Source: Oidiodendron maius Zn (Eukaryota; Ascomycota; Leotiomycetes; Myxotrichaceae). From it: a stretch of 64,000 nucleotides of DNA. How positions within the stretch are numbered: the first letter of the stretch is position 1; each line of letters begins with the position of its first letter. The translations under genes and the position numbers were made by a program. The stretch spans positions 54,822-118,821 of the forward strand of contig KN832898.1 in the NCBI GenBank assembly GCA_000827325.1, given 5' to 3'. Below are positions 11,282 to 22,573 of the stretch, one piece after another. The notes beneath the pieces are model-generated. The model was not told where the DNA came from. It was given only the letters and a program-made list of their open reading frames with translations, and did not search any database.

Positions 11282-12398
11282 ATTGCAAGAGTTGACTTCC
11301 CGAGATTTGACTCATCGACAATACAACTATAGCATCTTCGAGAGGGTTGCGGGGGAATGCAATACCAAAGGTCTGTGTGGCCGCCCCGCCATCCCACAGA
11401 CTGCTTGTCTTAAGGTTTCTTGCGAGGTAGGAACCACAGACATCCTCCAGCTTATCAGTCGGGAGGCCGGAATATTTATAGAAGTCTATGAAAGTTAATC
11501 GGTCAATGCAACAATTGAAGCCGCCTCCTTACCTAGTGGCAGATAATAAATTGGCGCAATGATCAGTGTCTCTTGTTCTTGCGCCATACCGCTGTAAAGA
11601 GCCAGTGTGCTGCTGCCACTGGACTCGGGATTCCAAGTCCGTGGTACCATTTCTTCTGTATATATTCTGTTAGCAGTGGCTGTGCAATTGCCTCTCTACT
11701 TACGCATAAATGTACGTAACTGCGCAAAGGCTGTGGCACAAGTCAGGTTGTCCCTTCATTAGGTAGTGCAAAACATGCTCACCACTGATAAATTCGCTAT
11801 ATTCAGTCGACTTTTGAAGTTCTTCATCAGCTTGTAATTTCTGCAATATCTCCGGAATCTCCGGTGGCATACTCTGAGCCGGTACGGATTCCATATTGCA
11901 GAGAAGACATTCGAACATATCCTGTGTCATCTGGCCGCCAGACCATAATGTAGGTTCATAGGCAGTCGCCCAAATGACTATTCCATCTGGACTCAATTTT
12001 CGAATTTTCTCACATCTCCGACGTGTGACTACTTTCCTCGCCCTTATCTCCTTGCTATCCAATACTTTATCCTTGGGCCCAGTAAATATCAGCTCGATGT
12101 TTCTTCTAAACACCACTTGACGACTAAGTTTACCGCTAGCTAAGGATGCAGCAGCTGATTGAGCCTGGGTCCTCAATTTTTCACTCGCTGTCCATGCTTC
12201 TTCTCCAACCCGTATCTGTGGTGGCCTGAGTGTTCCCGTCTTCTTTTGGATAAATGTCGCCGCGTCGGCGAGTTTCCCGCCCACCACACTGAGAACACTT
12301 ATCTCATCTTCTGTGCATGGCGCGTCAATTAACTCCTTTATCCAAGACTCCACATCTCCGACTAAGTTACTCAGCTGGGTGATGGCAACTGTGGACAT
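11220..12398 (-). CDS. Four-exon hypothetical protein (343 aa)
   Basis: Exons 12398-11783, 11730-11704, 11655-11533 and 11485-11220 are separated by three introns of 52, 48 and 47 nt, all GT-AG, and give one continuous 343-residue frame. The second exon is only 27 nt (AFAQLRTFM) yet restores the frame. The joined C-terminal part reads coherently (PRTWNPESSGSSTLALYSGM, ETLIIAPIYYLPLDFYK, DKLEDVCGSYLARNLK). The N-terminal part is probably alpha-helical (LVGDVESWIKELI, AWTASEKLRTQAQSAAASL), followed by a basic segment with VVTRRRCEKIRKL. No domain was recognised. The short introns and uninterrupted frame argue for a real, recently constrained gene. Confidence 0.65.
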
Positions 12399-12435
12399 CG
12401 GGAGGAGTTTGCGTGTGACTGCCTGAATATTGACG

Positions 12436-12782
12436 AAATTAGAATTTCGATAGAAGTAGACCTTGCCAAAGTAGAACTTAGATAAAAGAACAAAAGTCGT
12501 GGCATTTCGCTTCCACAGAACTTGGGAAAGAGTAGAATTTAAAGAAGTAGAATTTGGTGAAAAGTAGAATCTGAAGAAGTAGGATTTGGGAGAAAGTAGA
12601 GTTTGAGATAATTGAGAAAAATAAACTAACTATTGGATCTAGTCCTCTTTAGGCAGCTCGCGGAATTTCGGGAAAAAACGGAACAAGAGTAGAACTTGGA
12701 TCATAATAGAACTTTGCTCGTATTAGAACTTAGTCTTACATAATTTTAGAGAAAACAGAAATTTTGCGTTTGTAGAACTTTG
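12436..12782. repeat. Degenerate short repeat, consensus GTAGAAYTT
   Basis: Upstream of the minus-strand gene above, about 13 copies of a short motif of the form (G/T/A)TAGAA(C/T)TT occur in roughly 350 bp, all in the same orientation and irregularly spaced. Near-exact copies are at about 12471, 12532, 12547, 12699 and 12773; variants include GTAGACCTT, GTAGGATTT and GTAGAGTTT. It could be a decaying minisatellite or a cluster of binding sites in the promoter of the 11220-12398 gene. Confidence 0.5.
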
Positions 12783-14171
12783 CCGCAATATACTGCCATC
12801 GTGAGAAGGACCAATACGAAGCTAGCACGTAATATCGATACCAGATGGATCTTAGAGGAGTTGTTGTGTTTTAGGATTGTTACTTTGATTTAGAAAACAC
12901 ATTCACTTGATGTTGATATATAACTTACATCGATGGGTGTCCAATTCCTGAATGCAGCACTCCACAACACAAATGATTCTTCTCCCATCTCCTTTTCATG
13001 ATATATGTACATATCTCTTCCTCATGCCACCATTTAATGGTTGTCCCTTGTGAACACAAGGGGACCATAGCCAGGGGAGACGGGCTAAGAAGAAACAGTT
13101 ACAGCCAGATGTATAATACGAAAAACATTAAAGCATTTTCCGTCTTATGACACTGAACCTTGACTGGAATAATGGTATTGGGGCTCTTTCGTCATCAAAT
13201 TTAATATTCCAAAATGCCACCCGGCAGACGACTTGGAGGCAGAGATTCCAATAACGTGGCCAATGTTTTGTAACCAGCAAAGTTATCTAACCAATGTTGG
13301 ATGTTACCAAAAAATGGTGAATATTGGATGGTATATTTTAGCTATTCAGAACTGTGTCCGGAAGTATCTTGTATTAAATGATATTATAAGTCCTCGCCGA
13401 ATTACTCTAAGCTAATGAGTTTCTATTCCAATATCATGCATGTGCCTATCTCGAGCGGTTGCATAATGCACCCACGAGCCAGCCTTGAAGTCCAGCAGCT
13501 CAATGCGTGATGCTGCAACCCGTGGCCGCTTGTTAGCCCAGGGACGTACGAATGACTATCTAGGTGACAAATTTCTCTGCATGAGCAACAAAAGTCAGCC
13601 AACTACTGCTCTTCTGTTTCTTTGCAGAAGATATGTACCTTCTTGGAGAGTCCAATAAGGCAGCAGGTGTAACAAACATTATACAAGGATTTCTTCATGC
13701 CTGCTTCTTTCCCGTACTTTGCTGCATTGTGCAGCCACAAATCGCCTCGATTATGACAATGTATGTTATTGCGACCCATGGGCCGCTTTGTTGGTCAGGG
13801 GGATGCCGGGTTCAGCTTCCCGACCAGAGCGCTGGTTGTTTGCCAGTTGTTATCCACCGAGAGGCTTGCGTCTTCAGAGGATTGATTTGAGAATTGATCA
13901 GTATATAAGGTTAGAAGATTCCCCGGCCGTGGATTCTGCCAACGCCAACCATCTTCAAGGCCACTAAACTGATTGTCAGAATCGTCAGTTTCGTACTTGA
14001 CGCCTAGCATCCTCTAGATCATTGAACGTCCTAAAGCTCCTCACTGCTGGGTTTCCTTACCTCTCCCCATACGTCCTTAAGACTCCCATCTCTCGACAGC
14101 ACATTGATATCATTGATTACTCTCCTTCACCTTCCTCATCTCATTCATTGGTCCAACTTCTGTTTCTTAAG
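12783..14171. other. Intergenic stretch
   Basis: Only short open frames without motifs (13233-13415, 13633-13967 plus; 13795-14010 minus). The last 120 bp before 14172 are pyrimidine-rich (CTCCTTCACCTTCCTC, TCTCATTCATTGGTCC), as is usual in the 5' untranslated region of fungal genes. Confidence 0.4.
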
Positions 14172-14447
14172 ATGGATCCACTGAAGGATACAACAGCAGC
14201 AAGCCCGAATCAGCAGACCTCGTCGTCTCAAAATAGTCAGTCGAATTCCACTGTGAAGCCCGACTCTAAACCAGAAAAAAAACTGTAAGTCTCCAATTAT
14301 AAGCGGCTCCCACTCATCTAACACGTCATTGATACTAGTTCGAACGGGGCCTCTAATGGCTCTGGAGGAGACACTGCTGGTAGTGGCAAGCCGGTGTTTC
14401 ATCGCGATGGAGGAGACATCATGGGCAGTCCAAACAACAAGCCGTAG
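14172..14447 (+). CDS. Small Ser/Asn/Gly-rich protein ending in a PVFHRDGGD motif
   Basis: Exons 14172-14284 and 14339-14447 with a 54-nt GTAAGT...TAG intron (phase 2) give 73 residues. The product starts MDPLKDTTAASPNQQTSSSQ, is disordered and rich in Ser, Asn, Gly and Lys, and ends GKPVFHRDGGDIMGSPNNKP. The block PVFHRDGGD (codons at 14391-14417) occurs again, residue for residue, near the C-terminus of the unrelated larger protein encoded convergently at 15647-17694. No signal peptide or membrane segment. Function unknown; the shared tail suggests a common binding partner or modification. Confidence 0.6.
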
Positions 14448-15209
14448 ATGTAAGCAAATAAACGGAACTTGGGGCTATGGGGATGATTTGGTGCCGGAGA
14501 AAAGGGATATGTAGCTAACTGTCTGATATTCTCCTACGCATATCGCTACATAATCCTTCACCTATCTATCCATCCTAAATGCAGTCTTCAGCTAATTACG
14601 TGAGGCACTCAAGTCAAATAATCAGATCGCAGTTTGCGTTTGGACTTCGGCTTAGTTTTAAATGTTATGCATATGGGATTACAGCACAGTTGATATCCAT
14701 GTGTAACAGTTCACTCGCTAAAATGTATTACCTAATCTGAATTTTTGGCACATGGACCTCCAGGTACCTGAAGAAATAAAATTGCTCATGTCTCCTAGAC
14801 AGCTCATGCCCTTCTATTTGTACTACGAAATTTTGTCGAATAACCTGAGCTTCGCGATCCTATTACCAAAGGAGTCAGTCAGTGTGTTTTGAACGTTGTG
14901 AAGACAGCATTTCCGTCGACCATCTACTACCCCCACTATGAACTCGACCTGTGATGCAGACCATTTGGATCTCGTCCAGACTACGCCGTTAGGAAACAGA
15001 ATCCGGCGCGCTATGGAAGGTTTAGACCAATATGTACCCGCTGAGGGCACTGCAGCCGCAAAAGGTTGGTCTATGGGAGAGGGCTCACTCAAGGGGTCAA
15101 ATGCAATTAGGATGGCATTTTGGGCTGAGTTTGACGAATCTACAGAGGTAGCTATTACCGCCTTGACAAATATCTTTACTGATCTTTGTGTGGGTCGTAG
15201 CTTAACCGC
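14448..15209. other. Possible upstream exons of the next open frame
   Basis: Plus-strand frames here are protein-like in parts: 14789-14892 reads MSPRQLMPFYLYYEILSNN, and 14938-15160 reads CDADHLDLVQTTPLGNRI and SNAIRMAFWAEFDEST. I could not find a set of introns that joins them convincingly to each other or to 15210-15539. They may be exons of one gene or a decayed copy of one. Confidence 0.3.
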
Positions 15210-15539
15210 ATGGCTAAAGCTATTATCCCGGAGCCCAAAGAGGAGTTTACAATATCTCGCACAACGCAACTACTCACCATTCAGAGTGGCGAGTTAAACT
15301 TCGTTAATGAAGATTTAGTGGAAATGAAGGATTGTATTGTGCTGATTCCCCACGCCGTATCTGGCTCTGCTAAAGTCACTGTAAAAGAGCCTCAAGGTTC
15401 ACATGGCAAACAAAGGACGACGACTATCATGTTTAAGGTAGATTCTATCTATATGATCTCTGGAAGGTGCTCGATTTCCGTTCCAGACGACACGAAGCTT
15501 GTGTGTGTCATGCTCTGTATGTGGAGGAAACCTGTATAA
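15210..15539 (+). CDS. Hypothetical protein, probably beta-rich (109 aa or last exon)
   Basis: An open frame starting MAKAIIPEPKEEFTISRTTQ, with alternating hydrophobic stretches (CIVLIPHAVSGSAKVTVKEP, TTTIMFKVDSIYMISGRCSI, TKLVCVMLCMWRKPV) that suggest a small beta-sandwich. It may stand alone or be the last exon of a longer gene whose upstream part lies in 14790-15200. A possible intron from the GTAGCT near 15148 to an AAAG near 15222 would join FDESTE to AIIPEPKEEF, but this is uncertain. No family recognised. Confidence 0.4.
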   Translation: MAKAIIPEPKEEFTISRTTQLLTIQSGELNFVNEDLVEMKDCIVLIPHAVSGSAKVTVKEPQGSHGKQRTTTIMFKVDSIYMISGRCSISVPDDTKLVCVMLCMWRKPV

Positions 15540-15646
15540 TATGTCGAGATGATATGCTTTCCCCCTCTCCGCACACAATGTTGGAGACTTTCATTTTGAT
15601 TGGATCGCAAAATTAATCTAAGTTCACGATAGGAGCAAGCGTCACC

Positions 15647-17694
15647 TCAGTCATCACCGGCGATCATGGGATCCCTTACGCCACGCATTGGATCACCTCC
15701 ATCGCGATGAAATACTGGCATAGTATGTCCTTGGGATGATGCATTCACAACTGGGCCGTGCTGGGGATTGGAGTACGCATTTTCATAATCCACTTGAGTA
15801 GCGGCAGCGAGAAGAGCATCTAGTTGCGATGCACTCGATGGATTGTTTTCGGGGAATGCATTCTCCCTGTCGGCAGCATGCAGGCTCACGAGACGTGAAG
15901 GCATGCCGGGGGAAAGATCTTCGGAGCGACGCTCAGCGATTTTAGGATCATTAATCCATTCCGGGGAGAACTGCTGTCCCAAGAGACTTGAGTCCCACGG
16001 CCGCACCAAGGAAGAATTTCCATAGGCATGATCTCCTTCACTGGTAGTATGGCGTCTCACGGTGATAGGCACACCTAAATCATGGTTCTGGGGTTTTGTG
16101 GTCGCTTCAAGTTGAGCTACCTCTGTCAGTGGGGGAGGGGGGATGCGTAATATTGTTTTGATGGTATAGGTTGGGATCAACGGCCTCAGCGCTGCCGGCT
16201 CAGCTTGGGAAAAGCCAAGGTCTTCACATACTTTCGAGTATCTCCAAGGAGTTATTTCGAGAGATCTATTTCGCTCAAGGAGAGATTTTACTCACAAGAT
16301 ATCCAAGGTCTTGCTGATAAGCACAGCTGGGTCCGGCAGCCACCGTTTTATCATTATCTTAGGCTTACTGCCACGAAGCTTGTCGACCACGAGAGATGCA
16401 ATCTTCTGCTTCGTTTCCTTCGTCTCTCGGACAGATCTGCCAAGAGAGTAGTTCTTTGCTGTGACTTATTAGACAAGCACTATAGCGGGAGTCTGGTGTT
16501 CTACTGGCTAAGGCGTAACACACCAAATCAGCATTCTCACGCCAACTTTCCTGCAAGCCGCGGACAATCAAGTTCACCATATATGCTGCAGCTCTCCAAT
16601 TGTCCCGTGTCGATATTGATATGCCCGGTATTGTTATGCTGTTGCCGGCGCTCGCATTGTTAATCCGTACCAAAGCAAAGCAGGAAGCAAGGTACCAAAA
16701 CATCCACTTGACTGCATTGCCATGTTTAGCCGCCCTTTTCCCTCCAGCCCACAGGAATGCCTCGATTTTATCTGAAGCTTTTGGCCAATCTAGGTAGAGA
16801 TCGGTTGGCCGTTGTTCAAATCTTTCGGAATCATTAGACTCGGAGACTTCGTCATTCTCCATCAACTTCAAGCCGCTCTGAATTTTGGTTGTTATCTTCT
16901 CCGCCCACTCTTCTTCCTTACACTCGCCACCATATTCCTCGCCATTATCATTGCCCTCATCCTCGTCCCTGTCCTCATCCTCATCCTTGTCCTCATCTTC
17001 GTCCCTGTCCTTATCCTCACCACCACCCTCGCTCTCATCACATTCAACAATTGGATTCCCAGTATTGTCCAGAGAACTGCTCCGATTCCGACGTTTGTTT
17101 GCAGAAGTCGGTTGCCCAATATTATGCTGTCCATATAGCCTTTTTGAACCTACATGCACTGGGGAGTCATCTATGTCAGATTCTCCGGCGATTTCTGTGC
17201 GTTGATCATTATTTCTGGCTGCAGATGCGATATATTCCTTGAGTTTTGAAGCTACCACGGCTGAACAACCTCCAGCATGTTCGGGTTGTCCAACAGGATC
17301 GCTCAAAGAGCTGTCTTCCTCAGTAATTTCTAATCATTGGGTTAATCAGAACCTACCAGTATTGAGTCGAGAAATCCCACTGGGTTGGGTGATAATAGAT
17401 GTCATACGCTCTCTGTACCGTATCGCAGATGGTACTCGGATCCGCAGCTTCACAACACAATGTGTACCGATAGGAAGATTTATAAAACACCTGTCCTGGT
17501 ATGGTTCGAATGGTAAACGGGGCAATAGTTATTTGAATAGCGGCCCAGTGATCGTGTAATTTGACATTGAAATGCACGTAAGTTGGCGTTGTTGAGCATA
17601 TTGTTCTTTGCACATTAAGTTTGGTGCGTATGATGGAATTTTGCTCTTCTGGTGAGAGATGATGAATGCTTGGAGTGCAATTTGCCTCGCTCAT
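15647..17694 (-). CDS. Acidic nuclear-type hypothetical protein ending in a PVFHRDGGD motif
   Basis: Three exons (17694-17357, 17310-16369, 16265-15647) with introns of 46 and 103 nt keep one frame of 632 residues. The first exon reads MSEANCTPSIHHLSPEEQNS. The second holds a basic patch (SANKRRNRSSS), then a long Asp/Glu tract (about 16980-17040, EDKDRDEDEDKDEDED), then a helical globular segment (WPKASDKIEAFLWAGGKRAA, WMFWYLASCFALVRINNA). The third holds a polar tail ending MPVFHRDGGDPMRG. PVFHRDGGD is also found in the 73-residue protein at 14172-14447. The minus-strand frame 18038-17730 (start MGKCDGLMRWEAV, later SIPLDIGPAHIRIDQYTDIG) is protein-like and may be an extra 5' exon, but I could not define its junction. 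No catalytic domain recognised. Confidence 0.55.
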
Positions 17695-17764
17695 TGCAGA
17701 AATTGGCCTGTTCGAGGGAGGAAACTGCATTACGAGAATTCGGGCAGATGATGGCAGTGCATGG

Positions 17765-17805
17765 CAGGGGTGTTTGCCCTTTTTGAAAAAGGACAAACAC
17801 CCCTG
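17765..17805. repeat. 41-bp near-perfect inverted repeat (hairpin)
   Basis: CAGGGGTGTTTGCCCTTTTT, one G, then AAAAAGGACAAACACCCCTG. The two 20-base arms pair with a single mismatch and almost no loop. It lies between the supported start of the minus-strand gene (17694) and the possible 5' exon ending near 17850, so it may sit in an intron or leader. Palindromes of this size are often unstable or the tips of small foldback elements. Confidence 0.75.
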
Positions 17806-18369
17806 CAGCCACCAACAACACGGATGTACATGGGATGTGAATCTCGCTCGGCGAGTCCTTCAATAGTCCAATCCCACCCAATGTCCGTATATTGATCTAT
17901 CCGGATATGGGCAGGTCCAATGTCTAGCGGTATGGAGGTGAAGTCTTGACCCGTATTCAAAGGTGGACATAGCCTCCGTATGCCAGGTGCTACATTCGCC
18001 ACTGCCTCCCATCGCATCAGACCGTCGCATTTCCCCATTCTTTCATCCTAGTCCTTTCCTCTTGTAACATATCTAGTTTTATGACATGAATATCTGACGC
18101 TGTAGCTTCGTATTTCCCATCCTTTACCTGCCCTTTCCTCTTTCAGCACATCCAAGGGATAATGTCTCCCGTGCTAATCTATGATGAGTTCCGATGCCAG
18201 GCAAGTCCAATGTATAAGAAGCTGCCCCAGAACGAGGCAAACACCAACTGCTTCCTCCCTAGCAATACTGTCCGCCTTACTTTCTTCTCTACCAATTATA
18301 TCCATCCATCAGCACTCTCTTTCTACATCCCCTTGGCATCACGGTTGTCTAATTACGCTGCTACACCTC

Positions 18370-19085
18370 ATGGCGAAGACATACAAGATAGGAGTGTTTG
18401 GGCCGCAGCAGGTTGGAAAGACGTCTCTCACATTGCGATGCTGTGGTCTCAATCCATTTGAATTCACCGTGAGAACCCCCTGAATGGACTCGAACGGCGG
18501 CGCTCACAATTTTGTATCCAGTATGGACCTACAATTGAAGACTCATATCGAAAAAGCTTCACGGTTGACGGCAATCCTTGCGCCGTAGAATTTCTCGACA
18601 CTGGCGGCTCTGGAAACTACGACAAAATACGAGACCAATGGATCAGCAATTGTGGAGCACTTATCTATGTTTATGATATTTCTGACGCGTTATCCTTTGG
18701 TCGTGTCCGACAACAGCTCTGTGATGCCCAGACCTTCCTATTAAACCTACACAAAAAGTTTCCAACTACACCGACAATACAAATAGCTCTGGTTGGTAAT
18801 AAGGTCGATAAACAACAGATGCGAGAGGTTTCAGAAAAGGAAGGGCGCCAGTTGGCAGACAAATATGAAGCAACATTCTGGGAGACATCTGCACGCGATG
18901 CGAAAGGCTTTTGTGATGCCTGCATTCATCTACTGAAGGCAATGGGAGCTGGTCGAGATGCCTCTTCGTTTACCACTGAAGATTCATCGACGGCACTCAA
19001 ACAACCTCGGACAGACTGGATGCAATTAGTCCTTCGTGTAAGGCAATGGATTTCATTTGGGGTTTGTGGAATTAGAATGGAATAA
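18370..19085 (+). CDS. Ras-like small GTPase without a CaaX box
   Basis: Exons 18370-18468 and 18522-19085 with a 53-nt phase-0 intron (GTGAGA...CCAG) give 220 residues. G1 P-loop GPQQVGKTS; switch I YGPTIEDSYRKSF with the conserved Thr; G3 is DTGGSGNYD where Ras has DTAGQEEY, so the Gln61 position is changed; G4 is GNKVDK; G5 is ETSA. The effector-type YxPTIED and the spacing place it in the Ras rather than the Rab or Rho branch. The protein ends CGIRME, with no C-terminal CaaX, so membrane anchoring by prenylation is not predicted unless a further exon exists. The altered switch II suggests reduced or unusual GTP hydrolysis (inference). Confidence 0.8.
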
Positions 19086-19996
19086 GGTGTTTGGTCGCTT
19101 TTATGATCGTTGTACATGTACCTTTCTTTTACGCTCTGCTGATTGTTGGCGGCTCTGTGTGCGGTGTGTCTCTATTAATGCTATACTTTACAATCTCATC
19201 CTTCCTCTGCGTTCCGCTCTCGACTATCATTTTCTTTTCCCTATGCTAATAAAAATTCCGATCATCGCCGTGCAATGTCTTCCTGGGTTGATGTCTTGTT
19301 TAGGGTGTGGAACTGTGCATGAAAGAGGTGGGAGGCGTCCAGTATTTGCGAGACCATACAAAAATCCAAGTTACATGCCGTTGTTCGATTCCAATATTTG
19401 CCAAGTGAGGAAGTCTAGCCTACTATCTCTCGGATGAGGGTCATATACTCCTCGGGAAGCGGCAAATATCTTCTCGATCTCAGTAGCGTCTATGGTACCC
19501 AGTGCAGACGAGCTACCGGGAATTCGTATATAATTGACTGCACTGCACTGCGCCACTTCAGCAGTCATAAATATTCATACGCTCCCTTTCCGTATTCGCA
19601 TTCCTTATCTTCGTCATTTCAGCTGATGCCCCGCAGACTTATAAACGGGTCGTAATTTCCGCCGGACCTCGACGCCACTCAGAACTCAGCAGCACCATTC
19701 TCTCGGCTAATGAGACTATGGTCCCGGGGAAGGCGGATCATCTATGAACCCACTTCCAACAGTTTCTCCACTACCTCCCTTGAGGCCGGGCTAGATGCCG
19801 ATCTTATTTTGGCAGATCATGGTGCTCAGACCCGGTTAAGGATACTTAAGAAGCCCGGCCAGGTTGTTCGACTTGCTCACACTGCCTGCACGCTTGTCTG
19901 CAAGTCTGCCTCGTTTCTGCACCTCCGCTTTACCGTAAGAGCTCAGCTTTTCGAGCGAACAATGGAATTCCAAGGCATGTTGCCTTATGCTTCCAC
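19086..19996. other. Intergenic stretch
   Basis: No supported gene. The plus frame 19710-20012 (MRLWSRGRRIIYEPTSNSFS) has no motif and no intron linking it to the methyltransferase downstream, although an upstream exon of that gene could lie here. Confidence 0.35.
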
Positions 19997-21365
19997 GTGG
20001 TTCTACAACTGACAGACACAGGCCATACTCCAGAATGGGTCCAGCAGCATCCTCTCTCGGCGGAATATCGTGGAATCTTGGTGCCAATAGAAGCCGCACA
20101 GGAAATAGATGAAATCGATTCGGCATATGGCAGCGACTTAGAAACTAAAGTGGTCAACCCTTCACGCTCGTTAAGTTACGAAGAAAACGGCAGAACATAT
20201 CATACTTTTGGTACGCTGCTCGTCGGCATACTTTGGATACCCGCTAACATTCAGCAGGCCGCACCAAGTACTGGGGACCTAATGATAAACGGGCATGCGA
20301 GCTGCTTGAACTCGGGTATATCACTTTCTATGCGCAATTTATATTCATCGTTGACAGACATACTCCAGTCATAAGATTTGGAAACTAGTTCTGCCTGGGT
20401 TGTATGCTGCACCCCTCGAGGGCAATAGCTCAGTGCGTTACCTTCTTGGTCAAGAATCCCAAAGCTAAATGCTAGCAGAGCTTCCTTGATTTAGGTACGG
20501 GTACGGGGACTTGGGCAATGTATGTTTCTCACCTGCATAAAATCAGAAAGCTAACAATTTTATCTCAGCGATGTAGCCAAGAAATACAAAGGATCAGAGG
20601 TTGTTGGGATCGATGTCTCCGATATACAACCCAGAGCAGTGCCGCAAAATGTCGAATTTTTCCTCGATGACTTCAATTTAGAAAACTATGAAGAGAGAGC
20701 GAGGTACGATATGATTCGTGGGCGTGATCTCTATGGCAGTGTTCTGAACTGGCCAAGGTTAATTGGAAAATGCTTCAAGTAATTACTCATGTTGACCATA
20801 AACCCATCCTCTCTTAACACATAATTAGGGCGCTCAAGCCGGGTGGTTGGCTGGAGTGTGCTGGGTCGAGTCTCCCAATACCGGCTGATACTCTAGAAGA
20901 AAGCCGCGTATTACTTCAGTGGAAACAGACATTCGTCGATGCTGGAGAGAAGAATGGCATGACATTTGATGTGCGCTCGAAGCTGGAGTGGTGGCTGGAG
21001 GCGGCCGGATTTGTTGAGGTCGAAGTGAAGAAAATAACCGTTCCCGTGGGTGGGAGGAGTAAGCTTGGCAAGATGAGTTTGAAACGTCTGGACCGTGGAC
21101 TCTTCGATTTCTCTGGGAGGCTCCTTTCAGAGGTATTAGGAGTATGTTAAATTGATATTTTCGTGAGCTAGTTTTGATACTAATGCCTTGTAGTGGAGCC
21201 TTGCGAGAATCACCGTCTTCCTTGCCGCTGTTCGTAAGGAGCTCCGTAAGAACAAAGCGCGTGTTATCCATTATCAGGAATTGTAAGTCGATCACGAGCA
21301 TTTGCCTAATCATGCTCATGGACTATAGTTATATTGTGTATGGTCGGAAGCCTCTCGAGGGCTGA
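19997..21365 (+). CDS. LaeA-like SAM-dependent methyltransferase, possibly frame-broken
   Basis: Exon pieces: to 20210 (IDSAYGSDLETK, YEENGRTYHTF); from 20258 (RTKYWGPNDKRACELLELGY); about 20485-20519 (LDLGTGTGTWAI, the SAM-binding motif I); about 20570-20778 (DVAKKYKGSEVVGIDVSDIQ, NVEFFLDDFN); about 20829-21141 (ALKPGGWLECAG, LEWWLEAAGFVEVEV); then 21194 to about 21281 and 21329 to 21365 (ITVFLAAVRKELR, YIVYGRKP). The order and motifs match fungal LaeA/TAM-type methyltransferases, which often regulate secondary metabolism or act in biosynthetic clusters. Between 20385 and 20485 the three frames conflict (VIRFGN-stop, LVLPGLYAAPLEG in another register), which I could not resolve with introns; a frameshift is likely. 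The true start codon is not clear: 19997 is a GTG at the head of the open frame. Confidence 0.6.
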
Positions 21366-22573
21366 GACCGGATGTACTGTACGTTTGGCAAATAAGAGAG
21401 GCGGCAGCAATGCCCAGACGGGGAGGTTTCGTCTACTTTCATGCATAGAATGGCCCATCCATCTCGTTGAGCTCTGTATACTAGTTATCCAAGACGTATA
21501 ATTACTATTCTGTCACATTTCAATATCTGGTCTACTAATTACGAACTCGACAGCTCTCATGCTGTCTTTCAGCCTTATTCTCATAATCATCTTAACCCTG
21601 CCGCTGCTGCTGCAGACTCGTAGGCGAGAAGACCTCAGACGAGCATCTTCCACACAGATCACCATCATTTCCATTCTACTACCTTGCAGCAGCCAGTGCG
21701 TTCGCCTGTTACGCCGGGAATTGAAAAGTGTGATACGGCGTTTCCTATGGCGCAATTGAGTGGTTCTCTTGCCTGTTCCTTAAATTAACTAAGAAAATCA
21801 GGTCATTTCTAGATTTTCTCTAGCTTTCTTCCCAATTGCTCTCAGGCGAAGTGACTTCCAAACTTCACTTCCATTAATGGGCCGAGCACCCGAATGGCAC
21901 AATCCTGCCAGTGGAAGATCTCTTTATAAGCGGGCATCACCGCGGGTTTGATGGCTTTCTGCATTCTCTCTTCGACTCATCCTGCATTATTTCCCAAGTT
22001 GCTGAGCAATCCCACACTTCACTTCAACGCCATGGCTATATTGCCCTCGGATTTCAATACTACTGACTACTTATTAGTTCATTTCCTTCTTATATATGGA
22101 TAATTTGAATATGAGTCCACCCTGGATGGCCCTCCGCTGAAATGCGTTCCTCTAACAGGGCATATCACGAAAACCAACAAGCCGTTCGAGCATCCTCTTA
22201 AAATACATATACTGTGCATGGCATACGGGATTGGAGGGCGTGTGGCAAATGTGAAGTTAAGGCATGAAGATGGCCTAAGGAAGGCCAAGCTGTGAGGTCA
22301 CTCAGGTCTTGAAACAAGAAACGATATGCTGACATTTATACAGGTGGGTTCGAACTTACGACCCGATTGATTACTCTGAAATGAATACTTTATTCCAAGT
22401 TCGAAAGGGACTTGCGATTTGGGAAGGCGAGCAAGATTCAGGAATCTTGGACAAAACCGAATCTTAGGACATGTTCGTCGATATTTGTATTGCTTGGATG
22501 GGGCCGAGATCAACTGTTGGTATACGAACATTTAAATTTAGTACGATCTGCTGATATAAAGTTTAGAAAAGTG
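21366..22573. other. Intergenic stretch
   Basis: No supported gene. A 23-codon frame at 22032 (MAILPSDFNTTDYLLVHF) and a few short frames on both strands are all that is open. About 21940-22030 is pyrimidine-rich, like a promoter or leader, without an evident gene behind it. Confidence 0.35.
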
